DNA from: Phalacrocorax aristotelis
Lineage: Eukaryota; Chordata; Aves; Suliformes; Phalacrocoracidae
Length of the DNA: 64,000 nt
Assembly (NCBI RefSeq): GCF_949628215.1
Contig: NC_134280.1
Span: 50,556,621 to 50,620,620 of the forward strand
Reading direction: 5' to 3'
Shown here: piece by piece, positions 26,301-60,219 of the stretch
Layout: every line of letters begins with the position of its first letter
Position numbering within the stretch: position 1 is the first letter of the stretch
Position numbers and translations under genes: made by a program
The notes under the pieces: generated by a model
Database searches by the model: none
What the model saw: the letters and a program-made list of their open reading frames with translations, nothing else
Told to the model about the DNA's origin: nothing

Positions 26301-29300
26301 TGCTTATTTTCTATTTTTCCATGCAGTATTGTTGCTGGAGACATGGATCTAGGAGAATGTTGTCTGCTGTGATCTCACTACCCTTCCTATCACTAGGAAG
26401 AGGAAGGTAGGACAGCTGTGCAGCCTCTCTCTTGCAGCTGCATCTTGCCTAAGTGACTTACACAACTTCGAACCTTCATAATTCCTGGCTTTCCAAGTAG
26501 CATTTTTTGGATGCAGGGAATAAGAAACAGCAACCTTAATAGTTGTTTAAAATTTGTCAAGGGTCTAACCAGATGTAGAACGAAGGAAAAATGAAAGCAG
26601 GCTCCCTGCTCCCAGTGCAACTTTAATGCGGAATTAGGCTAGGAGTATTTTGCTATCGCAAAATGCTCCCCTGTGAGCAGTACGCTGAGAAGGTGAGTCG
26701 AGAGGCTGAGGGACTCAAGGACAGCCCTGGACTCTCAGCCACACTTGCAATCACTGCACAGTTCCCACATCAAAATCTCTGGCCTCAGCCTAATTTCAGG
26801 AATGGGATTAAAAAACTCAACAGCAATCTGCTACTGGTCCACAAAGAATGTTTGTTGACAACTGCTATTAAGAAGTATGCAAGCTTTTCAGCTGAAATAA
26901 GTATCTGCATCCTCCTACAAAAGTGTCATTCTCTCTGTGCCATGTAGCAGATCCGCCTTAGCTGGCATTTGATCTTGCCATTAAAACCCACTGCTGCTTC
27001 GCATAATAGTGAGAAAGACTTGTGAAAGAAAATTAAGTGCTTTAGGAGTTGGAATTCTAGATGTAGCTCTTTTGTGAGCAATAAGCAATTTCTACTGCAC
27101 CAATGCAATTGGGGTGAATAAAATAATGCATCCATCCCATTGCAACTCCCTTTGCTGCAGATATACAAGTATTCAGAAAACCAGGAAAAAAATATTCTAA
27201 TAAGCTTTAGTAAATCACACAATAACAAATGGTTTTATACTGACATAGAAAAGAGACATATGCCCTCTCTTGATTGAACATGTGATTAAGACTGCATTCA
27301 GAACCAGTGAAAAATAGAAACTTCCATCAAGACTTGCTGAAGAGGTGTCTCCACCACTTCCAAGGAAGTAGCGGACTCACTGACCATTACATTCTGTTCA
27401 GCCATTTAAGTAATAGAGTACATGGTGATGGTATGGGGTAGAGGGAAAAGTAAACTACAGAGGAAAAAAAGTTGTTTTTTACTGTCTGATGGGAAGTTTT
27501 CCGTGGTGAGCAGTTTTGTCTCCCTACATACTGACAGCAGAGGTCATACAAATTCTCAAGCCTCTGCTCACCCCAGAAGAGGTGATCTCAGTCCAGATTG
27601 TACCTTGCTTGCAGCATAACTAGTCCCTATGTGTTTTGTCTGTGCCCTAACCCTACTTATCTTGCTGTTACTTCCTTCATAGGCTTTAAAGCCAGTTTAT
27701 CTAGGGGATGCAGGCAGCTGAAGAATTATTCTCCTAATGGGTCTCATTTATTAGACACTAGAGTGGATTAACCTATTAGATGGAATCAGAAATTGAACAT
27801 AGATACATGTCTGCCACCTACAAAAAAAAAAGTGTGCTAACACAGCTTGGTTGCTATGGTGTAAAATCTGACATCAGGAACATGAAGACGTTTACTTTTT
27901 TTCTGCCACTTAAAAGGCGGCTGGTTGATTGACTAATCCATTGGGCAGGATATTGCATTGTTACCTAACAAGGTGCTTCTAGTGCACAAGAAATGGAAAG
28001 AGGGGTCAGTTGCTGCTGAGAATATAATCAGGTTTCTCAAGCCTGAGTCCAGCATTTTAACTGTTCAGTCTTGGAGCATTTGAGCCCACATTTAAGTACT
28101 TAATTCCCTTCTTTGAGTTTTTTTTTTTCTGATGCCTTTTAGGTTTCAGTACATTCTGATGTTAGCAGAAGCCTTAGTTTTGTTGAATTTGACTATATGC
28201 GTTATCTAAGTCTAATCGATTCCTCCTTAGGAGCAGAAAAAAAATTCACATATACACGTAGAAGAAATAGGTTTGGGTTTTTTTACCCATTTTATTTGAA
28301 CGTGGATCTAAAACTTACAAAAAGCACCATCTTAGTAGCTCTAGAATGCTCCATTTAAAATATACCGGATTAAGAAGTGCAGCATAAATTTCTCATACAT
28401 TGCTCCTCCTGCACGCTTTGAGCCAAACCAGAAAAGTTCTTGGGTAAGAGCAGAACATAATTTCTTTTCGTGTTTAGTGAAACCCAGTACTTGTCTTCCC
28501 ACGTACTCTACTGGGTTTTGCATCATGCCTTAAGACAACTCAACTTTGGCATTGCTGCCTAGGCTTTCAGTAAGACCAGGTTCATACCGCTGCTGCCACA
28601 TGGCTTCCTGCCCATTCAAATCAACCACATTTGAAATGCACAGTGGTGGGATAACATGGCTGAAAGAACTATGACTCACAATTTAAAGATGGAAGTCATC
28701 TTAACCAGCAATGAGTTCCCTAGCCAACATTTACTTTCTGGGAATAATGAAAGAGAAATAATTTTGGCAAGGAACATACTGATATGCTTTTGTATTGACT
28801 AAACCTGCAAGCCCTTATGCTTACTCACCTTTATGTCTATCATGAGTTCTTCTACTGCTTTGTTCTTGCCTTTATTGCACTGTACATACTTCTATCCCCA
28901 GAAGATAGACCGTGTTTGTTGTAAAACACTCTGAACAGTTTTCAAGTGAATTATGTGCTTTTTGTAAACTTAGCAATCAGTCACAATGAGTTACTAACTA
29001 CTAATAAAGTGTTAAAACAATAAATGATGTAATGAGCAGAACAAATGTCTAAAGGAAATATGTGTATGGGCTTCGTATGGATCCAGGATACTTATCAAAA
29101 CGGAAGTCATTACGGGACTGAAACCCAAGCTAGACTAACACTACAAAAGGGTATGTTGTAATCAAAAGTATATAAAACAAATAGAGAAGATAATTTTCCT
29201 ATCTCCTTCTAAATTCTCTGAGGCTTTGAAAGAGAGCATTTGAGGTTTTGAACCAAAGCTTATGATTTGGTATGAACAAACATCAGTGAAGTGGCCAGTA

Positions 29301-31084
29301 TCAACAAGTTGGAATTTTCTTTTCTGGTAAAAGCAAATAGAATTCTCTCTACCCACGGAAAAACAAATAATTTCTTCCTCTGACTTTTCTGCCTTCTCTT
29401 TCTACCCTGACAGCAATCAGGGGGAAAAAATCAATCAAATAACTCTAATCAGGAAAAAAAAAAAAGTCCTGCTGCTCTTGCTATGACGAAGTGTGAAGCT
29501 CGAGCACTTGAGAACAGAAAGGCCAGTTTGAAAGGCAATTTTTCCTGTTCTTTTCACCACCTCTTCCCACATGTAAAGACATCATCAGCATTTGTTGCAG
29601 AATGAGCTTTCCATCTGCAGAACTGTTTTTGGTATTTAGCTATTCAACATCAGTGACATTGTCAGGCACTTCAGCAGGGACTGTCAAAAGAAAGGGCTTC
29701 TCCGCAGCCCTGCGTTGCCATCTCAGCTCAGATTAAGGTGTTTTATAAAAACTTGAAGAGTTTTGGTTGCACTGAACCTGCTTGGCCAGCACAAAGCAGT
29801 TCTGAAGCCACTTCTGGAGCTTTCCTGCTGCTTCACAGAAAATCCCTGGGCTCTTTGCGAGGCTTCCAGCACCAGAGTGCAGACAAAACGAGGGAGCAGC
29901 CCATGCAGTGGAACAGTTTGGGGAGGCATGAGGGAAGGAGTGTATAAGGAAGTCCCTCACAACCCAGCAATCCCCCGCTTTAACAATGATTACCACAATA
30001 ATGGCAACTGTTATTAAAAGAGCCCACAAGCTTCTCTTATATACAGTAAGACTATCAAGGGAGAACAGCCAAAGGAGGAAAAACTCAGGAAGTGCAAAGG
30101 TAGTCCAAAGCTTAGAGGTGATTTGTTCCTTTACTGCTTATTTATGACGAGGCAATATAACATATTAGGCAATGTTCTCACCCCTCCCCGGCAGCAGGAG
30201 GGCCATGAAAGCTGCGGCTCTTTCCAGCTGGCTGCGACATCACTGCTCCGACACTCTTCACTCACTGCAAAGGACTAGGGCGCAGGTGCTGACATTTCCC
30301 GTAACGGGAGAACATCTTTCCACCGCCAAAACTAACAAAGAAACTCAACTTTGAAGCACTGCATGTGGAAAATATTTTTCTTCTCGTAGCTTACCTTTCT
30401 GTTTGAGTTTCTCCTGAGCCAGGAGAGACCAGTTTACCACATAGGCATGAATCAGCCCTCGCACATGATAACTAAGTAACTGAGTAACTTTCCGTAAGAA
30501 GCAGAGTTTAAATATATTGTTGATTGCTGCAATACACTTTGTACAGCACAGAGATTTCCCGCATGTTTTCATAGCCAAGTCACGGGAGTGAATGACACCG
30601 GCGCGTTAGGAAGTCTTGGCACGGCCAGCCCTGAGGCAGCACCGCCTCAGTTAAACACCGTATAACCGAAGGCAGAAGGCAGGCAGCTCCACCGCGCAGC
30701 CCACCGCGGGGTGACTGGCGCCCTGCCCCAGCCGGCTCCCTCCCTCTGTCCTCACCGCTCACCTCCGGCTCAGCCTCCCCACCCCGGTCGAGCCCCCGCT
30801 GCGGCCCGAACCTTCCCCCGTTCAATTATCCTCATGTTTCAGCGGCGGCCGCCGGGGGTCGGGAGAGAGCGGGGAGGTGGACACCGAGCCCTCAGCGGCA
30901 GGCACAGAGGGGCGCGGGCGCGCGACTGAGCTCGGCGGGAAGGGGAAGCGGGGACCAAACGGGCCGGGTCGGGCCGGGCCGGGCGGCCGCGCCGCCACCG
31001 GTGTCATGACCAACGGTACTCCGATCCCACCCCGGGCCCTGCGCGCGCGCGCCCGCTCGGTTACCACGACGACCGGGGAACCGG

Positions 31085-31089
31085 CCAAT
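31085..31089 (+). promoter_or_regulatory. Distal CCAAT box
   Basis: cggCCAATcgg, a second good NF-Y match 123 bp before the proximal one. A GC box (CCCCGCCCC, 31103-31111) lies just downstream. Confidence 0.55.
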
Positions 31090-31207
31090 CGGCGCCCCCC
31101 GTCCCCGCCCCTCGTGCACAGGCGCTCTGGCCGCTTGGGAAAAGGCACGCGCGCGCGCTCGCAAGTCTTCCCCCCCACCTCCCTGGGCTGGAGCCGGAAG
31201 CCAGGAG

Positions 31208-31212
31208 CCAAT
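31208..31212 (+). promoter_or_regulatory. Proximal CCAAT box (NF-Y type)
   Basis: gagCCAATcag fits the NF-Y consensus and lies 52 bp upstream of the TATA box, within the usual spacing. Confidence 0.65.
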
Positions 31213-31240
31213 CAGGACAGAGAGACGAAGCGTGAGGTGA

Positions 31241-52936
<21,696 letters not shown>

Positions 52937-54104
52937 ATGTGGAGGAGTGGCCTGAGGGTTACTGTATGAAGAGGGCAGCTGGACAGAACTTACACTGTGC
53001 TTAGGCTACTGTATCTCTAATGAAGGTGTCACTGAATTCCAGTTCCTTGGAACACAGGTGTACAGTACTGAAGACTGTATAGAAATGACTTGTTTACAGT
53101 TTCGTAAATACTTGGAATGAGATTAGGAGGCAAAAGTAAAATACAACAGTGCAATATCTTTAAATCTCTTTGATCTAGGAGGTATTTTATATTATGGGAG
53201 AAGCTTACAATTACATGTCAATACCACGTGCATCAGAGCAAACAGTGTTACTGTGAGTACATTTTCTGGGGGGGTGTTGGCATTACAGTTTATGTTGTAA
53301 GCGAAACAGTTGTAAAAAATGATTCATTGTAGGTGCTGCCTCTTAATGAGAAGGAAAAGTGAAGGAGACAACTGTTAAACTGTGAAGTAGTCTTAAAATC
53401 ATACTGTGAGATTAGGTTCAACATGCCCCATGAACACTATCTTCAAAGCTGCTGATCTGTTACACCACTTTAACCAGAAAGCAACTAAACACACTGAAGC
53501 GCAGTAGGCTTTAAGGTGTTGGCTACAAACACATGAATGTTTCTCTTGTAAGCTGGTGTGCCTGTGAAGTGAAGTATGAATGAACTTTTAACTGGACATT
53601 CTGGAGGAGTTTGTCTTGAACTGTTCATACCATGTCCTTCAAGAACATGCTTTAGCCCAGCCTGGTTGTCTCTTAAAATGCTGTGTCCTGCACAGGGGTT
53701 TCTGTGAGCTGGCAGCACTTGGGAAGAATGCCTTGAATTGCTCTAGCAACTCCCCAGGTAACTGGCTTGGCATTGACAATACTCGTAACTGGAGCCCATC
53801 TCTCTTCTTGTGTTGCCACAGTATATGGCTGTGAAATAGTAGAGCCAAAGACTGCGGAGAACACTTCAGCAGATTGCTGTTCTGTCCATCCAATGCTTAC
53901 ATGGATTAGGAGGTGCTTTTCTTGCACCTTCAACTTTCATGTCCCAGCAATCCAGTGAAATGGAGCATTTTGTGGGGAACAATGATGTGTATATTGAAAC
54001 TTGAGTATAATCTGTGTACATGTCATCTAAAGAAATCTTTAGATTTTTGGGAGCTTGTTTATTTTGAATGTTGTTTGTGCTTTCTAACACACTGTATTAT
54101 AAAT

Positions 54105-54110
54105 AATAAA
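54105..54110 (+). terminator. CHKA proximal poly(A) signal
   Basis: AATAAA in an AT-rich tract 1.17 kb after the stop, followed within 40 bp by a T/GT-rich stretch. This is the first canonical hexamer in the 3' UTR. Confidence 0.7.
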
Positions 54111-54263
54111 CTTCTAAGTCTACGCTTTTTCACTTGTATAGCAAATATTGTTTCAAGCAGCTGAAAAAATGCAGCATTTCATGTCCTGTATAGCATAACT
54201 TGTAAAAGCTATCATTCTCTGGTAGAGAATCATTTTCCATGCATTCAATTATTAATACTTCAT

Positions 54264-54269
54264 AATAAA
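54264..54269 (+). terminator. CHKA distal poly(A) signal
   Basis: A second AATAAA 159 bp downstream of the first, with a T-rich region following at about 54293-54315. A possible alternative 3' end. Confidence 0.5.
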
Positions 54270-55611
54270 TATAAAGCACTTAAACATCATAGTTGATACT
54301 CTGTTTCTGACTGTTATGGTGGAATTACTTTCTTGCTTACCTTCAAAGGCAGACTAATTTTAAGCTTTAGGCTCAATGCTGTGGGATATACCTTCTACTT
54401 AAGTATGTCTTTAGCATTTATTGGCTAACTGAACACTAATAGAAAGCGTGGGGAAGAAAGGGCATTAAAGTGATGAGAAGTAGACTGAAGATCAGTTTGA
54501 AATCTATAGTTCTAGACGTGGGAAAAGGTTTAGGTTTAAGCACTTTATGGTATCTGTCCTATTAACTACCCTAAAACCAAAGGTAAAAGTTACCGGCATA
54601 TATTGAGTTTTACTGGCACACTAGAAGTATTTGTGGTAGGAATAGCCAGGTAATGTCTGCAGGCTACTGAAGGTACTGCTGCACATGGCAAACCCCAGGG
54701 GGGAGTGGTATAGGAGGAACGAACAGTTTAGAATTATGCTTTGCAGCTAGCTGGAAAGGAGTGATATGTAATTGGTGTCTTGATTCTGTTGGAAGCCTTG
54801 CTTGTATTCCAAGGGTAAGTCTGGGTTCTCAGGAAGTCCATGGGGACTGTCCTCAGACTCATCCGTTGCATTTCATGCTTCTCAGCACCAAAAAGGGAAG
54901 GAAACTCAGTCACAGTAGCACTAATTGAAATAAAAGGTTGCATCAGAGGTGAAGCCCTTTTCTTAGAGTTGAGATGGTTCTTGTTAAACAAATTGAGAGG
55001 AAACTAAGCTACGAAATTCCCTGGCAAGACTTTGTCAGGTTAGTCCCAGAACTGCTGGTGGTACTACAGCATTACTACAGTGGTTTCTGACGGTGAGGTG
55101 AAGGAAAGGCCCGGAAACAGCACGCTTTGCTTTCAGTCTTGTGCCTTTTATAATGTAAATTTGTTTGAAAGAGGGTGGGATTCCTCCAGGTGTGTGGTAG
55201 GCTTAGTGGGGACATGGGGATGTCAAAACCAATGAGCGGAAAGCAGTGCTTCGTCTCTTCCTAGTATGATTTTTTTTTTATAGATCTGCCTGTTAAAGGC
55301 AAGTTCTTCATGTTTTCTTTGAGAACTTGCAGCAGACAAACAGGAACTGGAGCCCAGTCTTTTCGTAGTCACTGAATGTTAAAGCTGACTTAAGCTGACA
55401 AAGCAGCTCTTTAAAATGTATTGGCGCTCCTGTAATGGGATATTGTCTTGTGAAGCCATGGTCACAAGACTTTACAAAATATTTAACTACATTTATAGTT
55501 ATTTGACCATAACTATTTTGAAGTTAATCTGATTTGTTTTTCATAAAGGCAGTTTAAAACTACTGTGATTAATCCTCCTTTCAGCTGATTTGTAAATACA
55601 ACTTGTGCTTG

Positions 55612-55631
55612 AGCAGTTTCTTGAAACTGCT
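55612..55631. repeat. 20-bp palindrome, 9-bp arms
   Basis: AGCAGTTTC-TT-GAAACTGCT, perfect. The core TTCTTGAA is a two-base-spaced STAT-like half-site pair. Confidence 0.85.
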
Positions 55632-57670
55632 GGGTTTTACTTCCACCTTGAATTCTTGTCTTAGTGTTCACATTGCCTCACAAGCCACAGGTGGAAGGAC
55701 CTGCTATTAACTAGTGAAAATATGACTTTTTGGTATAAGAGTTTTAAAAAAAACCCACAAAAAATAATCCCATAACAAAACAACCTTTTACTTTCAAAGG
55801 GAAGTCACTTCTCTGGCCAGACAGTTTAGCCTCAGCTGCCACTTTGAGGCGATTCAGTGGGTAATGGGTATAGCCCAGGGTGTATCCCTGCCTCTCCTCC
55901 AGCCCTTTATAGAAGACAAAAATCGGAATGTTCAGGCCTGGGGCGGGTGGGGGGAATGTCCTGCTACAGCTCTTTAGGGATTTAACCCTGCAAAATGCAG
56001 CCTGTGCAGTCCCAGGGCCACATCAGATGTACTGCCTTCTCTCTTCAATGGAGAAAAATAGGTATTTCTTGTCTGAACTGGATACAATCTGTTAATAAAT
56101 TAAACATCTTTCATAGCGGTGATGCCACTAAATAGGATGAACTATTATATTTTTGGAGTTGCTGTTCTCTTTATAACTGATTAGGGAGAAAGTACTTCCA
56201 GCCCTACCCTCAGGGAACATGCTCTGGAAGGAGGAACAAAGGTGAAAAGCAAGAGCAGTCTGCTCTCAGTGTAATGTGACTCTTGGTCTTTCTACCGACC
56301 AAAAGCACAGAGTTACCCTAATGGGAAGACATGGAGATTGCTATATTTTGACCAGTTACTTTTTGAGAATTGGTTTTCTACTGCTAGGCTTTTTCACTGA
56401 AGAGTCAGAAGCTACCTTGGAAAATCCCTGTTCCCCAGCACAGAAGATGCTAACAGGAAAAATTCTCTGTGGCTGATCGGCGTTCCTGTTTGAACCAGCT
56501 TTGAGGTGGGATAGTGTCCTGAAAAGCAATTACCTGAAAATTCTGCCTTGCCGATTGGCTCCCTGCCTTTGTCTGTGTGTCTCAAAAACCGGTAGTAGTA
56601 TCGATAAGAATTTCTGCTCTTTTCTCCCTGTTAACTTGGCTGAGGTTGCACTACAGTGTCAATGGAATGAGCTGGGTTTCACTCCTTTGGATGGCTGTGA
56701 TTTAATTTTTTATCCAGCTGATTATGGCTGTGGAAACCCCTGAAGGGCACAGCGCTGGTAGCTGTGTTCAGGGACCTCATTTGCCCTGCAGTTCACCTAC
56801 TAGACATGATAATGGGAAGGAAAGAACTAGCTTAATTCGGCAAGAGTCTGTAGAACTGGGAGTGCACCCTCTGACTTGCAAATAGAGAAAGAGAAAGCAA
56901 ATTAATTCCCAGAATGAAGAAAATTGACTGTCCTTAGCCCAAGTGCCAGCACCCCTAAGCCTATGTATCCTGCTTTACAGAGGCACTGCTGCGGGTTCCT
57001 GGGGTCCAGCTGATGAGTGGTGGTGTGTTAAATCACAGCGACTGAAACTGCCAGTGCCTCAAGACACCAGTTTGTCTTCTCTGCAGACCGCATCTTCAGC
57101 AAGTCATCACAGCTTTTCAGGGTTAGTAAAATCACAAGTTCAGCAGCCAGAAGTCAGCAGATCCTGATAATTCAGCTATCCCGGTGAGATACAGCTGGTG
57201 CAAGGAGCTGCCAGGGAGCACAGCACAGCCCTGCATTGGTTCAGCAGCTTACAGAAAAGCAGGTAGGTGGAAGAAGCGCTGTCTGCTGTGCTTTATAAAG
57301 ACAGTAAAGTTTTTAAGAACTCAGATCCTCCCTGGAAAGATCCTTGAGGCAGCCTTGGGTGAGCTCCCTCAACATGCAGGCAGAATTGTCTTGATGCCAG
57401 CCTGGGTCCACGTGAAGCAGAGAACAGAGCGTTTCACCGGAGATGAATAAAAAGCTGTAATAGTTCTGGACTGAAAAAAACACAGCGTGCACTTACAGGG
57501 CCCTGGCAGGGAGCAAAAAGGAGCTACTGTACTTTGTACCCAGGCAACAAAGCTGATGACTAGCAAGCAGGCTACTTGTGTTTTCCTAATGTGAAATTCA
57601 CTTTTTATGGCTTTCATTTCTGAAGTATGCAGAGCTCCTTCTGACTCAGCATTAAGTGCAATTTTATTAT

Positions 57671-57698
57671 TGTGTGTGTGTGTGTCTGTGTATATGTG
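57671..57698. repeat. (TG)n microsatellite, interrupted
   Basis: About 28 bp of TG repeats ending in ctgtgtatatgtg. Confidence 0.9.
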
Positions 57699-57904
57699 AT
57701 TTGTATTTACCAGTCTCACTAAATAGTGATGAGCCCATAAAGTCTGAATGCAGTCCAGTCTGCCTTTCCTGAATACACTGAACCCGGCCTCAGGAAGAAG
57801 CATCCTGACCAGGAGTTGGTTTGAGTCTTGGAGTGGTGTAGCACTGGAGTGCTTGTCTGAGGCACAGTACTAGGAAAGGCAGGAGGGAAAGCAGAGGCGA
57901 TGGG

Positions 57905-57990
57905 GTTTGTTACAGGTCACAGGTGGTCTCTGGCAGAGCCAGGAACAGCACGCAGCGGTTGAGTCCCAGTGCAGTGTGCTGGACTAAATA
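57905..57990 (+). mobile_element. Possible ancient amniote SINE/LINE relic
   Basis: acaggtcacaggtggtctct, ggcagagccaggaacagcac and gagtcccagtgcagtgtgct follow, in order, the widespread amniote repeat motif of a 'ggtcacacag...ggcagagccagg...gagtcccagt...gtgct' type seen in MIR/L2-related elements. Degraded, about 85 bp. Confidence 0.45.
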
Positions 57991-59190
57991 TCTTCTCAGA
58001 AAGCCTCACTAATGCTGTCTCTGCTGTCAGTCCTAGGCAATATTATTTTTATTATTTTTTCCCTACTTAAGGAAATAAAATGACTCAGGAATCAGCCATC
58101 CTTCCTCAGTTTCAAAGCCTGCAACTTTTGAGGTGCTGTGAAGTGGTGCGGTGCCAGAATTCAAATGGCACAGAGCAGAGCTCAGGAGCTTGGGCATCCG
58201 TGAGAAACTCCCAGTTCCCACTGAGTCTGGAAAAGAGCAGAGCTGAAATGTACAGCCTTGAACAGGGTCAAACTATTCCCAGTTACCTGTATCCTGCCTT
58301 GGAGATCTTCCCACCTAGCAGGACACTTAACCTCTGGTTGGGCAGAGAAGAAGCAGTGCCTGCAATCATCTCAAATGTTTGCTGACCTCTGCTCTGGTGT
58401 TTGCCATCTGGAAGCCCTGAGTTTCCTCTGCATGTGGGTTTTTCTCCCTGCCATTGCACTTCCTCCCACAGCCTGTGAGGAAACTACCATGCTGTTTTGG
58501 CCTTGACTGTGTACACTGAAGGAAAGGGCATTGCAGCTTCTGTCTTAAAACCCCAAATCTTCCATGCTGAATAGTCCCACTGAGCCCATGTCCTTCTCTC
58601 TTCTTGGTGCTTCTCACTGAATCATGATGCACTAGAAGTCAGCAGAGGCTGTGGCCATATGAGCCTATTGCAGATATAAATAAAGACAGCAAGGAATGGA
58701 AAGGAGGAAGGAAGCCTGCTGCAATTACCCAACACAAAGACCATTAAAAAATACAATAATTTCCTCAGGAAGAGATTATGGAGGATTGTGTGTAATGTCT
58801 CAGGTCTGAAGGGCTTAAAAATTCACCTTAGAAAGAAAGACCAATTAGAAGGCTTCAGTTGTAAAGAAAATGGTTATTTCATAAACCCTTTGGTAGAGTT
58901 GTTTGGAAAAATACTGGTCTTTCTTTAGGAACAAAATAAATCCAAACCATTCATTTACATTGAGTTATGTTTTGGATGAAGACTCAAGACCCAAACTTCA
59001 GGTTTTTGAAATTCACTTTGAGGTCTTTTCATTCTAGTATGCAAGTGTGAACAACCTAAAGTAAAATGAAAGTTCCCATAATATCTTCATTTGTTTTTAT
59101 TTCTGACCTCTCCCAACTAGTTTTGATTTTTTACATATTTTTGCTAGGTTTATTTATAAATATGTAGGCTTTTATAAAATACTTCTATAA

Positions 59191-59210
59191 ATAGGTATTT
59201 GTATACCTAT
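59191..59210. repeat. Perfect inverted repeat, 8-bp arms, 4-nt loop
   Basis: ATAGGTAT-TTGT-ATACCTAT within an AT-rich stretch (about 59140-59215) with several TATAAA-like words. Confidence 0.85.
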
Positions 59211-59543
59211 AAAAGTACTGAGTAAGTGACAAGTAACAATGTTTCCTGAGGACCAGGTGGATCTCATTATTATGGTCCTTTCTACCTATTCAATTTAATC
59301 AAAAGAAGACAAAATAAGGAATGTTAAGTCGTACCTAAGCAGCAGTTTCCATGGATGCATGCTCCAAGTGCATTATATATGTCACAATTTGTGTTCTCAC
59401 TTCCCAGGAAAGTAAAGACAACAAAAAAGAGGAAGAGATGGAAAAGACAGACAAAACTGGAGACAGTTTTAGATAGCAGTTGTACAAATGACCCTGTTCA
59501 CAAGTCACTGATTCCCACTGGGCATCCTCAGAGCCTTGCTCTG

Positions 59544-59566
59544 CCATGGCCCCACCAAGGCCATGG
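59544..59566. repeat. Inverted repeat, 8-bp arms, 7-nt loop
   Basis: CCATGGCC-ccaccaa-GGCCATGG, perfect arms. Confidence 0.85.
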
Positions 59567-60179
59567 TGGGTTGTTGCTCAGGGCTGGAGCAAGGTGACAA
59601 GGTGGACTTTCCAGGGAAGGGGCTCCCCCATCTCCAGCTCACATTGTTTCTACCTTTGCCTGGCTGCTTCAGGGCTTGCAGCCTCCCAGCCTTTGAGCTT
59701 TGCACTGTGCGAGAGTGCACCGTGTTTCACAGAGTGAAACCTCTCAAAAGAGAGTGGTTTCAAATGAACCTCCAATGCTGGGGTGGGGATCTTGAGCAAA
59801 GATCCTCTAGGAGGGGTATGCTAGCATCCTCACTATCTTCAGACACTCAGACTAGGGTTCTTGCTTCCACTTGCTGCTGGATGTGGTAATACAGAATATA
59901 GAGGAATTAACAAAAATACAGTCTCTCACTGAGGTGTTTGACAGTTGCAAAGAGTATCTCAGATCGGTCTTCCTTGTAATGTTCTCTTTTTATCTTCACG
60001 TGTGAGAGAGACTTGACCTTTCAGAGTTAAACTGAGTTGAAGTCTCTGAATAAAGCTTTTTCAGTTGGACTTTTTTCCACTTCCAGTACAGGTTTGTACT
60101 GGGCAGTACGTATCTTTTAGCACCCCTGCCTTCAGTGCAACAAGCAGCTTCACCCTGCCTTGACTTCCTTATGCTCTTC

Positions 60180-60219
60180 TCATGTCAAGTCTTAGACCTC
60201 TCGTGTCAAGTCTAAGTCA
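60180..60219. repeat. Two-copy tandem repeat, period 21 bp
   Basis: tcatgtcaagtcttagacct followed by tcgtgtcaagtctaagtca; imperfect short tandem duplication. Confidence 0.75.

Larger units (their letters stand above)
21255..30589. other. Non-coding region upstream of the CHKA promoter
   Basis: No exon recognised. Contains the AT-rich TAAT-motif cluster at 22650-22860, the GT microsatellite at 23317, an octamer word ATTTGCAT at 24123-24130, and an A12-type run near 29454-29465. The best open frame (25320-25706, 128 codons) has no family match. Confidence 0.6.
52937..54290 (+). other. CHKA: CHKA 3' UTR
   Basis: Runs from the stop to the region of two poly(A) signals, about 1.2-1.35 kb depending on the signal used. 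It has no intron-like structure. Overlapping minus- and plus-strand frames at 53485-54164 are short and mutually contradictory, so I regard them as chance. Confidence 0.75.

Noticed and set aside
53485-54164. Several short frames on both strands in the 3' UTR
   Set aside because: They overlap each other in conflicting frames and lie in the mature 3' UTR of CHKA; none is recognisable.
57369-57803. 144-codon minus-strand frame, examined as a possible convergent neighbour exon
   Set aside because: The translation shows no V-ATPase or other known domain and runs through the TG microsatellite.
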